A stretch of 64,000 bases of DNA from Rhodobacterales bacterium (lineage in GTDB: Bacteria; Pseudomonadota; Alphaproteobacteria; Rhodobacterales; Rhodobacteraceae), in NCBI GenBank assembly GCA_002746935.1, contig PDRW01000022.1, forward strand, positions 62,001 to 126,000, written 5' to 3'. Position 1 is the first letter of the stretch; each line of letters starts with the position of its first letter. This document shows positions 8,086 through 15,739 of the stretch, one piece after another. The notes under the pieces were generated by a model. The model was not told the origin of the DNA and did not search any database. It saw only the letters and a list, made by a program, of their open reading frames with translations. The translations under genes and the position numbers were made by a program.

Positions 8086-9713
8086 CACATTGTCTCCTCC
8101 CGGTCATCTTCCATCCAGCCGCGCAGGATCTCGACTGTCTCGGCCTGACGTTCCTCGATCAGGGCGCGCAGACGTTCGACCGGATCGGCGCCGCCCAGGG
8201 CGGGAAGATCGGGCAGTTCGGCGGTGCCGAAATCGAGATCGGAGACCACGGCAAGATCGTCCCCCGGCAGCGCGCCGCCGTCTTCGATCTCACCGGTAAG
8301 TGCGGGCAGTTCGCTGGCGCCGGGCATGGCCTCCGTAGCGGGGGCGGGAATAGCGGGCAGCGGTACCGCCCGCGACGAGAAGATCGGCCGCAACACGAAC
8401 AGCCCGAGCACCAGCGCGACCACGGCAAGGGTTGCAAGGCGGATCAGCGCCATTGTGTCGAACTGAAGGGCGGCAAGCACCCCCCCGGCCGCCTCGGAAC
8501 CTTCCACGGCCAGGGGTTCGAATTCGAGAGAACGGATGGTGATGCTGTCGCCGCGCGTTTCGTCATAACCCACAGCGGAGGCCACGAGGTCATGCAGCGC
8601 GGCAAGCTCTTCCTGGCTGCGCGGCTCCCAGGTTGGCGCGCCGTTCGCATCGACCCCGCGAATCCCGTCGACCAGAACGGCAACGGAGATGCGGCGCACG
8701 GCACCCGGTGCGCGCAGGATCTCGCGCGTCGTTTCGGGCACTTCGTAGTTGATCCGTTCGCGGGTCTCGGAATTGTTGGAGGAAGACTGTCCGCTGCCGC
8801 CATCGGCGTCGCCTGCCGGCAGGTTCGAAGCGACCGTCACGCCGCCGGCCTGCGAATCGCTCGCGGCGGTGCTGCTTTCCTCGGTCTCTGAGGCAATCGC
8901 CACGCGGCCATCGGGATCGAAGGAACGTTCGAATATCTTCTCGCTTTCAGTCGCGCGGTCGATCGCCACTTCAACCACCGCATTGCCATAGCCGACCCGC
9001 GCCTCGAGCAGGCGTTCGACATTGTGGCGAAGTCTGTTGGCACGGTCTTCCGTTTCACCGGCGGCCCCGGATGCCTCATTGCCGGAAATCACCAGTCCGC
9101 CACGGGCGTCGATGACCGAAACATTCTCCGGCGAAAGCCCAGGGACAGCAGAAGAAACAAGATATTTCAATGCCTTGGCGTGACTTGCCGAAAGTGTGCC
9201 ATCGGCGGTCGCGACGGTCACGGAAGCCGAAGGCGCGCTGCGGTTGCGGAAGGTCTGCGGGTTTGGAATGGCGATATGCACCCTTGCCGATCGGATCGCC
9301 GGAGCGGAGACGATGGTGCGGGCGAGTTCGCCCTCCTTGGCGCGCCAATAGGCGGCGTCGAACATCTGTGCGGTGGTGCCGAAACCCGACAGCCCGTCAA
9401 GCAATTCGTAACCTTTCGAGGAATTGCTGGGCAGCCCCTCGGCGGCAAGCGTCATGCGCAAGGCGTCGCGTTCGGCCGCGGGCACGTGAATCGCGCCGCC
9501 GCGCACTTCGGTTACCACACCGCGCGCTTCGAGCGCCTCGATCACTTCGCCGGCCGGTCCCGGCTCCAACCCGGCATAGAGCAGTGCCATCGACGGCTGG
9601 GCGGCCATGCGGGCAAGGCCGAGCACTGCGGCAAACACCCCCAGCGTTGCCCCGACGACAATGATTCTCTTGCGCAAATCGAGGGCGTTCCACACCGCCA
9701 AGAGCTGCTGCAC
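8085..9713 (-). CDS. fliF: Flagellar MS-ring protein FliF
   Basis: The 542-aa protein has the FliF layout. A membrane segment at about residues 17-36 is followed by a YscJ/FliF periplasmic ring domain (containing ALYAGLEPGPAGEVIEALE and NPQTFRNRSAPSASVTV), a low-complexity Ser/Thr/Gly loop, and a second membrane segment near 420-440. An acidic cytoplasmic tail ends in RLRALIEERQAETVEILRGW, the FliG-binding helix. It is the first gene of a four-gene operon on the minus strand. The divergent region to fliL contains a CtrA-like box. The conserved tail implies a FliG partner elsewhere in the genome. Confidence 0.97.
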   Translation of the reverse strand: MQQLLAVWNALDLRKRIIVVGATLGVFAAVLGLARMAAQPSMALLYAGLEPGPAGEVIEALEARGVVTEVRGGAIHVPAAERDALRMTLAAEGLPSNSSKGYELLDGLSGFGTTAQMFDAAYWRAKEGELARTIVSAPAIRSARVHIAIPNPQTFRNRSAPSASVTVATADGTLSASHAKALKYLVSSAVPGLSPENVSVIDARGGLVISGNEASGAAGETEDRANRLRHNVERLLEARVGYGNAVVEVAIDRATESEKIFERSFDPDGRVAIASETEESSTAASDSQAGGVTVASNLPAGDADGGSGQSSSNNSETRERINYEVPETTREILRAPGAVRRISVAVLVDGIRGVDANGAPTWEPRSQEELAALHDLVASAVGYDETRGDSITIRSLEFEPLAVEGSEAAGGVLAALQFDTMALIRLATLAVVALVLGLFVLRPIFSSRAVPLPAIPAPATEAMPGASELPALTGEIEDGGALPGDDLAVVSDLDFGTAELPDLPALGGADPVERLRALIEERQAETVEILRGWMEDDREETM

Positions 9714-9774
9714 GACGTTCTCCCTATCTGAGCGGGCTTCTGCCCCCGTCGCGAGTCACTTTCTCCGATTGCGA

Positions 9775-9789
9775 TTAACAATTGGTTAG
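9775..9789. promoter_or_regulatory. CtrA-like box between fliF and fliL
   Basis: TTAA-CAATTGG-TTAG matches the CtrA consensus TTAA-N7-TTAA at seven of eight positions. It lies near the middle of the 117-bp divergent region between fliF (start 9713) and fliL (start 9831). CtrA is the known master regulator of flagellar genes in many alphaproteobacteria; binding here is inferred. The site could serve either or both promoters. Confidence 0.65.
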
Positions 9790-9830
9790 CTCCTGCCGGT
9801 TTATAAACGATCCGAACGAAAGGACTGCAC

Positions 9831-10331
9831 ATGGCCGAAGAACAACTTCCCGAACAGGACACCGGAGAAAACGCGCCGAAAAGGAAGCCCGGTCTGCTGA
9901 TCGGCCTGCTGCTGGCGCTTGCTCTTGGCACCGGTGGGTTCTTCGCCGTTTACTCGGGGATGGTCCTCGCAGAAAGCGCACCGCAGGCAGAGGCGGGGCT
10001 TGAGGAAGCGCCGGTTCCCGACGCGTTGGCGCCGGTCGCTTTCGTGGCGCTCGATCCGCTGGTGATCTCCATCGGGCACGGCGCGGGCGCGCGGCATTTG
10101 AGATTCAGGGCCGAGCTCGAGGTCACACCCGGGGCGGAAGCAGATGTCACACAACTCACCCCGCGGGTGATGGATGTGCTGAATTCCTACCTGCGCGCCG
10201 TCGAACTGGCCGATCTCGAAGATCCGTCGGCGCTGGTCGGGCTTCGCGCCCAGATGCTGCGCCGGATCCAGCTGGTGGCGGGCGAGGGACGGGTGCGCGA
10301 CCTTCTCATCATGGAATTTGTACTGAGCTGA
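9831..10331 (+). CDS. fliL: Flagellar basal-body-associated protein FliL
   Basis: The 166-aa protein has the FliL shape: a short cytoplasmic tail, one membrane segment at about residues 22-44 (GLLIGLLLALALGTGGFFAVYSGM), and a periplasmic stomatin-like domain containing VALDPLVISIGHGAGARHLRFRAELE and PRVMDVLNSYLR. It ends in MEFVLS, close to the usual C-terminal strand. FliL surrounds and stabilises the MotAB stator. Ribosome site AAAGGA precedes ATG 9831. It is the first gene of a long operon on the plus strand running through motE, motA and flhA to the fliJ-like gene. A second FliL-like protein is encoded at 20151-20669. Confidence 0.95.
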   Translation: MAEEQLPEQDTGENAPKRKPGLLIGLLLALALGTGGFFAVYSGMVLAESAPQAEAGLEEAPVPDALAPVAFVALDPLVISIGHGAGARHLRFRAELEVTPGAEADVTQLTPRVMDVLNSYLRAVELADLEDPSALVGLRAQMLRRIQLVAGEGRVRDLLIMEFVLS

Positions 10332-10361
10332 GGCGGCGCCGGAGGAAGAACGGAGGAAGAC

Positions 10362-10868
10362 ATGGAGCAATTCGTGACATTGGTATCGGACATTCTTCTC
10401 GGTGCGGGGGCATTCGGGGCGGCAGTCTATTGCTGGGTGCTTTCGCAGCGCCTGAAACGTTTCAACAACCTCGAAAACGGGGTTGGCGGGGCGGTTGCGC
10501 TTCTGTCGGCGCAGGTCGACGACATGACCAAAACCCTCGATCTTGCCCGCAAGGCGGCCAGTCATTCGTCGGAGACCCTGACGGCGCTCACCGAACGGGC
10601 TGAAACCGCGTCACGCAAGCTCGAACTGATGCTGGCGGCGCTCAACGATCTGCCGGATGCGCCTCCGGCTCAGGTCGGGCCGGTGTCGTCCGCCGAACCG
10701 CCTGAGAAACCGAGCCCGGCGCCCGAGCCGGTTTCGATGCCCGAGGTCGAGGCCGAGGCCGCGCAGGACGCGGCCTGGGTCGCGGCAGCCGCGGAAGCGC
10801 CGGGCGCGGGTGAGGAAACACCGTTGTTCCTGTCGCGCCGGGCGCGGATCGGAGGGGTTTCGGGATGA
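10362..10868 (+). CDS. DUF6468-like flagellar-operon membrane protein
   Basis: The 168-aa protein has an N-terminal membrane segment (about residues 7-27), then a helical stretch VLSQRLKRFNNLENGVGGAVALLSAQVDDMTKTLDLARKA with coiled-coil character (to about residue 90), and a Pro/Glu/Ala-rich tail. This resembles the small DUF6468 proteins found next to fliL and motE in alphaproteobacteria; I cannot confirm the domain without a profile search. Its last codon overlaps motE by four bases (ATGA). By position it may assist the stator or basal body, but no function is established to my knowledge. Confidence 0.7.
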   Translation: MEQFVTLVSDILLGAGAFGAAVYCWVLSQRLKRFNNLENGVGGAVALLSAQVDDMTKTLDLARKAASHSSETLTALTERAETASRKLELMLAALNDLPDAPPAQVGPVSSAEPPEKPSPAPEPVSMPEVEAEAAQDAAWVAAAAEAPGAGEETPLFLSRRARIGGVSG

Positions 10869-11494
10869 AGCGGCCTGACAAGCTGACGGGTGTTTTCAAA
10901 CCGCGTGGCGGCAAACCGGCGCCGCGCCGGCGTGGCAGCCGCAACGGGCTTCTGGCGATCGCGGCGATGCTGGCGCTTTCCGGCCTGTTGCGGCTGGGAG
11001 GCGGAGCGGGAACAGCCCTTGCCAGTGTTTCCGAAACAGTCGGCCGTGAGGCTCCGGCGCAGGAACCGGCAAGCTGCACCACGGCTGACGACATCGCCCT
11101 GGTGCTGGCGGCGCTCGATGAGCGCGAGGCGCGGGTCGCGATGCGTGAAACGGAACTCGAGGCCCGGATGCAGGCGCTGGCTGTCGCCGAGGTGCAGATC
11201 CAGCGCAACATGACGGCCTTGCAGGAGGCCGAAATCCGGCTTTCCTCGACCATGGCCCATGCCTCCACCGCCGCGGAAGAAGACCTCGACCGGCTCACGG
11301 CGGTTTACGAAAACATGAAACCCAAGCAGGCGGCACCGGTTTTTGCCGCAATGGCTCCGGAATTTGCCGCCGGTTTCCTTGGGCGGATGCGGCCCGATGT
11401 GGCGGCGGCGATCCTCGCCGGACTTGAGCCCGAGGCGGCCTATGCAATCACGGCCCTGCTTGCCGGGCGCAATGCCGATGCTCCGACGGAATAG
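10865..11494 (+). CDS. motE: MotE-family flagellar protein
   Basis: The 209-aa protein has a basic N-terminus and a membrane segment at about residues 28-47. A periplasmic coiled coil follows (about 75-135, LDEREARVAMRETELEARM and on), then a C-terminal domain of the MgtE-N/FliG-like fold (about 140-205, ENMKPKQAAPVFAAM and FLGRMRPDVAAAILAGL). In Sinorhizobium, MotE is a periplasmic chaperone for the motility protein MotC. The gene sits directly before motA. Which protein it serves here is unknown; the large periplasmic protein encoded downstream of motA is a candidate. Confidence 0.85.
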   Translation: MKRPDKLTGVFKPRGGKPAPRRRGSRNGLLAIAAMLALSGLLRLGGGAGTALASVSETVGREAPAQEPASCTTADDIALVLAALDEREARVAMRETELEARMQALAVAEVQIQRNMTALQEAEIRLSSTMAHASTAAEEDLDRLTAVYENMKPKQAAPVFAAMAPEFAAGFLGRMRPDVAAAILAGLEPEAAYAITALLAGRNADAPTE

Positions 11495-11587
11495 GTTTTG
11501 TTCGCGCGAAACGCGGACAGGCGAAGGGTTTCTTAACCGGCGGGTGGCAGCATCGCCACTGGCGGAATCGATGCAAGGAGTGGCACA

Positions 11588-12457
11588 GTGATCGGGTTTG
11601 TCGGGATCGCGATGGTCTTCGTCATGGTGTTCGGCGGCTTCCTTGCCGCCGGTGGTCATCTGGACATCATCATGAAGTCCGCGCCGTTCGAGTTTACCAT
11701 GATCGGCGGGGCCGCCGCAGGTGCCTTCGTGATCTCGAACGATGTTGCCTCGATCAAACGTACGCTCAGGGACATGGGCAAGGTCTTCAAGGGGCCGCAC
11801 TGGAAGCCGGAGGATTACAAGGATCTGCTCTGCCTGCTTTTCGAGCTTATCCGTCAGGCACGGCAGAACGCAGTGGCGCTCGAGGAACATATCGAAGCGC
11901 CGGAAGAAAGCGCCATCTTCTCGAAATACCCGCGTATCCTGGAGGACAGGGAAGCCGTCGCGCTGATCTGCGATACTCTGCGCTCGGCCTCGATGAACTA
12001 TGACGATCCGCACCAGGTCGAAGAAGTCCTGGAAAAGCGGATCGAGGCCAATCACGAACATGCCCAGCATTCGAGCCATGCGCTCCAGGCCATGGCCGAC
12101 GGCCTGCCGGCGCTTGGTATCGTCGCGGCCGTTCTCGGTATCATCAAGACCATGGGCGCGATCGACCAGCCGCCCGAGATTCTCGGCAAACTGATCGGCG
12201 GCGCGCTTGTGGGCACGTTTCTTGGCGTATTCGTCGCCTACGGCTTCGTCGGACCCTTTGCCGCGAAGGTCAAGACAGTGATCGACGACGATGCCCATTT
12301 CTACCAGCTGATCCGCGAAGTGCTGGTCGCGAACCTGCACAATCATTCCATGAATATCTGCATCGAGGTCGGACGGCAGAACGCGCCCGGCCACGTGCGG
12401 CCAAGTTTTTCCGAACTCGAAGAGGCGCTTCGGGAGGTCAAGAAAGGCGCAGCATGA
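11588..12457 (+). CDS. motA: Flagellar motor stator protein MotA
   Basis: Proton-channel subunit of the motor stator. The 289-aa protein has four membrane segments: residues 1-20, about 34-52, and the pair DGLPALGIVAAVLGIIKTM / LVGTFLGVFVAYGFVGPFAAK, which carries the two family prolines. A large cytoplasmic loop lies between segments 2 and 3. The GTG start at 11588 has the site AAGGAG upstream; all methionine alternatives would remove the first membrane segment. It overlaps the next gene by four bases. MotB, its obligate partner, is not in this window. Confidence 0.96.
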   Translation: MIGFVGIAMVFVMVFGGFLAAGGHLDIIMKSAPFEFTMIGGAAAGAFVISNDVASIKRTLRDMGKVFKGPHWKPEDYKDLLCLLFELIRQARQNAVALEEHIEAPEESAIFSKYPRILEDREAVALICDTLRSASMNYDDPHQVEEVLEKRIEANHEHAQHSSHALQAMADGLPALGIVAAVLGIIKTMGAIDQPPEILGKLIGGALVGTFLGVFVAYGFVGPFAAKVKTVIDDDAHFYQLIREVLVANLHNHSMNICIEVGRQNAPGHVRPSFSELEEALREVKKGAA

Positions 12458-14847
12458 ACAGTCTTGCTCGGTTCATTGTGGTATTGCTTGCATGCCTGCC
12501 CACGGCGGCAATGGCAGAAACCTTCCGTGTACGTTCCGGAGAGCACGAGGGGTTCACGCGACTGGTGATAGATTTCAGGGAGCGCGAGGATTGGGTGTTC
12601 GGGCGGGTCGATGGCGGTTTCGAGTTTCGTCCGTTTCGTGAGGATATCGGTTACCAGCTTGGCCGGGTCTACGACAAGATCGGGCGGAAACGGATCTCGG
12701 AGGTCACCGATCTCGGCCAGGGGCGGCTGTTTGTTGCGGTCGATTGCCACTGTCACGCTGTGACCAGCGCACTTGCCGACGGAAAGGTGGTGATCGACAT
12801 CGCAAGCGGACCCGCGCCCCAACCGGGTGTCGGGGCCGATGCCGTCCTGCCCCCGATTGAAATGCACGCCGCCAGAGAGGCCGGTTTCACCGAAGAAGAG
12901 CCGGCCGTTTCGGTGCAAGCCGAAGCGGCAAGGCCGGTTGTTGTCAGCGATCGGGCCGGACTGCCTCTGACCTTTCCACGCGCCGGCGGAGAGAAACTGC
13001 CGCTTGCACCCGGGCCGGTCGCCGAGGGGCCGGCGCCTGATCCGGATACCTCCGGGCAGGCTACGCTTGCGGAAACGGATGATCGCGAGACCAGGATCGC
13101 GCGGACAGAGACCGTTCTGCTCGAGCAGATTGCACGGGCGGCGGCACAGGGTCTGCTCGAGGCTGACATGAGCGAGATCGAGGCAAGCGTCGCCGGGGCA
13201 AGACCGCAGACACCGGCCGTAGCCCCGCGTCCGGCAATCGCCCCGCCCCGTCCACCCGTCACCCGGCGGGGTCACATTGCGGTCGAGACCGGCGTCGACC
13301 GCGCGGTTGCGGGGGGGAACCGGAAATCTGGCGAAACAGCTGAAGGTGAGGCCTGCATGGACCCCGCCTATTTCCAGATCGCCGATTGGGGTGGCGAGGT
13401 CGCCAACGGAGCCAACATCGGTGCCTATCGTTCCCATATTGTCGGTGAGTTCGACATTGCTGATGCTGAGGGTGTGACAGCGCTTGCGCGCAACTATGTC
13501 TACATTACTTTCGGCGCCGAGGCCAAGGCGCTGCTGCGGCAGTATCCGGGCAGCGTCGAGCGGGCTGATCTTTTGTTTGCGATGGCCGAGATCATGGATG
13601 ACGGCCATTCCACACAGGCGGAAACCCTTGTTGAACAGATGGGCTGCGACGGCGCGACCGCACTCTGGGCGACGCTTGCACAACGCGAATTGCATCCGGG
13701 TCAGACGATCAACCGGCATGCGGTCACCCTTGCCTTCGGCGCTCTGCCCCCACATCTGCGCCGCCACCTTGGACCGGACCTTGCCGACAAGCTGCTGGCT
13801 GCCGGCGACCGTGATACGGCAGAGCTTATCCGCGCCGCGATTGACCGTGCGGGAGCCGCGGCGGATGCGGACGCGGGGCTGCTTTCAGCGCGGTTCGACG
13901 CGGAAGACGGGCGGATCGAACAGGCCGAAGAAACGCTCGACGCGGTTCTGGCCACCGGCGATCCGGTTCTGCCGGAGGCGCTTCTGCAACGGGTGGAAAC
14001 CACGCTTGCTGCCGGGGGGGCCGTTCCGGATGACATCATCGTCCTGCTCGACGGTATGGCGTTCCAGTTTCGTGGAACCGATCTTCAGCGGCAGATGACC
14101 GACGCAGGGATCAGAGCCCGGGCCTCCATTTCCGATTTCGCCGCGGCTTTCGATCAGCTTGAAACGGCGCAGGACGAGGGTCTGTTTACGGCAGAACGCG
14201 CTGTCGCACTGCGTGGCCGGCTGTTTGAGCGGCTTACCCAGGATGCCGCAACCCCCGATTTCCTCCGTCTGTCCTTGCCGCGGCTCGACACCTTGGCCGG
14301 GATTTCGGGCAATGTGCGTCATTTGCTCGCCGGGCGGTTTCTTGAACTCGGCCTGACCGGACCGGCGCGGCATGTGCTGTCTCAGAACGGCGCGCTGCCC
14401 GCGGAAACCGACCGGCTTCAACTGGCGCGTGCCGCGCTCATGGAACGCAAACCTGCGGTCGCAATTGGCTATCTCGCCGGGTTTGCGGATGCGGAAGCCG
14501 AACGGCTTCGCGCCGAAGCCCTGGATCTTGCCCGCGACCATGATGGCGCGGTTCTGGCCTTCGAAAGCCTGGGTGAGGCAGACCGGGCGTTGCAAGCGGC
14601 CTGGCGCGGCGGTCTGTGGTCCGAAGTGGCGACACGTGATCAGGGGCCGCTCGGTGCCGCGGCGCAGTTGATGGCCAAAAGGGAAGCCGCCTCTTCCGCA
14701 AGCACGGAAATGCCTGCCGACCAGCCCCCCCTGGGTGCCGCTCAGGCCTTGATCGACAACAGCCGGGCAACGCGTGAAACCCTCGAAGCGCTCCTGGAAA
14801 CCATCACGGCGCCCGCCGGTGGTGAGACGCCGGTTTCGCCCGATTGA
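12454..14847 (+). CDS. Large periplasmic protein of the motA operon, function unknown
   Basis: I do not recognise a named family. The 797-aa product has a signal peptide (residues 1-21, cut after AMA). A beta-rich N-terminal domain follows (about 22-118) containing GFTRLVIDF, GGFEFRP, a VDCHCHAV motif with Cys98/Cys100, and KVVIDIASG; this is reminiscent of an AMIN-like fold. Then comes a long Pro/Ala/Glu linker (about 120-300) and roughly 480 residues of helical, TPR-like sequence. The gene overlaps motA by four bases and is followed by a flagellar-type lytic transglycosylase, so a stator-linked or wall-linked periplasmic role is likely. In rhizobia the equivalent slot holds MotC, also periplasmic, but I see no clear sequence match. 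Confidence 0.75.
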   Translation: MNSLARFIVVLLACLPTAAMAETFRVRSGEHEGFTRLVIDFREREDWVFGRVDGGFEFRPFREDIGYQLGRVYDKIGRKRISEVTDLGQGRLFVAVDCHCHAVTSALADGKVVIDIASGPAPQPGVGADAVLPPIEMHAAREAGFTEEEPAVSVQAEAARPVVVSDRAGLPLTFPRAGGEKLPLAPGPVAEGPAPDPDTSGQATLAETDDRETRIARTETVLLEQIARAAAQGLLEADMSEIEASVAGARPQTPAVAPRPAIAPPRPPVTRRGHIAVETGVDRAVAGGNRKSGETAEGEACMDPAYFQIADWGGEVANGANIGAYRSHIVGEFDIADAEGVTALARNYVYITFGAEAKALLRQYPGSVERADLLFAMAEIMDDGHSTQAETLVEQMGCDGATALWATLAQRELHPGQTINRHAVTLAFGALPPHLRRHLGPDLADKLLAAGDRDTAELIRAAIDRAGAAADADAGLLSARFDAEDGRIEQAEETLDAVLATGDPVLPEALLQRVETTLAAGGAVPDDIIVLLDGMAFQFRGTDLQRQMTDAGIRARASISDFAAAFDQLETAQDEGLFTAERAVALRGRLFERLTQDAATPDFLRLSLPRLDTLAGISGNVRHLLAGRFLELGLTGPARHVLSQNGALPAETDRLQLARAALMERKPAVAIGYLAGFADAEAERLRAEALDLARDHDGAVLAFESLGEADRALQAAWRGGLWSEVATRDQGPLGAAAQLMAKREAASSASTEMPADQPPLGAAQALIDNSRATRETLEALLETITAPAGGETPVSPD

Positions 14848-14923
14848 GGGGATTGCGGAAACCTTTTTTCAATACTCTGCACCTAGGCTGGCGGTGAAAG
14901 ACGCAAGAATTGCGGTGGGAAGA

Positions 14924-15739
14924 ATGCCTGCGAAACGAGATCCCGTTGCATACCCGATCCCGGGAGCGCGCCCGGCGGTCAGGCGGCCGCTGGCGCTTCG
15001 CTGGCTGGGACACCTGATGGCGCTGTACCTTTCGGCCTTTGTTGCCCAAACAGCGGTTGCCGCGGCGGACTGGTCGGTCGCCTGCGAACGGGCCGCCGTC
15101 GAAGCCGCGGCAGAATCGGGCGTTCCGGTCTCGGTGATGAAGGCGATTGCCCTTGTTGAAACCGGCCGCACCCGGGGAGGGCAGGAGCGCCCCTGGCCCT
15201 GGACCGTGAACATGGAGGGCAAAGGCATCTGGTTTGACAGCCGTGAAGCCGCGCTCGCCTATCTCTACGAGCATTACAAGCGCGGGGCACGGAGCTTTGA
15301 CGTTGGCTGTTTCCAGGTCAACTACAAATGGCACCACGAGCATTTTGCTTCGATCTCGGAGATGCTCGACCCGTCGGCGAATGCCCGCTATGCGGCGGCG
15401 TTCCTGCAATCGCTTCGTACCGAATCCAGGGACTGGACAGAAGCGGCTGGGGCATATCATTCGCAAACGCCCGGGAAGGCCGAGCACTACAAGGAAAAAT
15501 TCGCTGCCTTTCGGGGACAGTTCGAACATGAAGACGGCCGGCCGCTGGTTGTGATGCCTCCGTTGCGCGCGGTGGCCGTGCAGGAGCCAAGGATGGATTA
15601 CCCGCTTGCCCCCCGGGTCAATACCTATCCGCTGTTGCAGGGCGGTGGGCAGCCTGCGCTTGGGAGCCTCGTTCCGCTTGCACAACCCACCGGCACGGGC
15701 GGGCTTTTCGCGCGTGACATGGAACCGGAGGCAGGATGA
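14924..15739 (+). CDS. Lytic transglycosylase of the flagellar operon
   Basis: The 271-aa protein carries an SLT-type domain (about residues 60-195). ALVETGR holds the likely catalytic glutamate, and GCFQVNYKWH plus AGAYHSQTPGKAEHY are conserved family blocks. A signal or anchor segment (about 27-46, RWLGHLMALYLSAFVAQTAVAA) sends it to the periplasm. I chose ATG 14924, which has the ribosome site GGGAAGA; in-frame codons before it overlap the preceding gene. The gene overlaps flhA by four bases. Cutting peptidoglycan to let the rod pass through the wall is the probable role, since the short FlgJ in this cluster lacks a muramidase domain. Confidence 0.88.
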   Translation: MPAKRDPVAYPIPGARPAVRRPLALRWLGHLMALYLSAFVAQTAVAAADWSVACERAAVEAAAESGVPVSVMKAIALVETGRTRGGQERPWPWTVNMEGKGIWFDSREAALAYLYEHYKRGARSFDVGCFQVNYKWHHEHFASISEMLDPSANARYAAAFLQSLRTESRDWTEAAGAYHSQTPGKAEHYKEKFAAFRGQFEHEDGRPLVVMPPLRAVAVQEPRMDYPLAPRVNTYPLLQGGGQPALGSLVPLAQPTGTGGLFARDMEPEAG

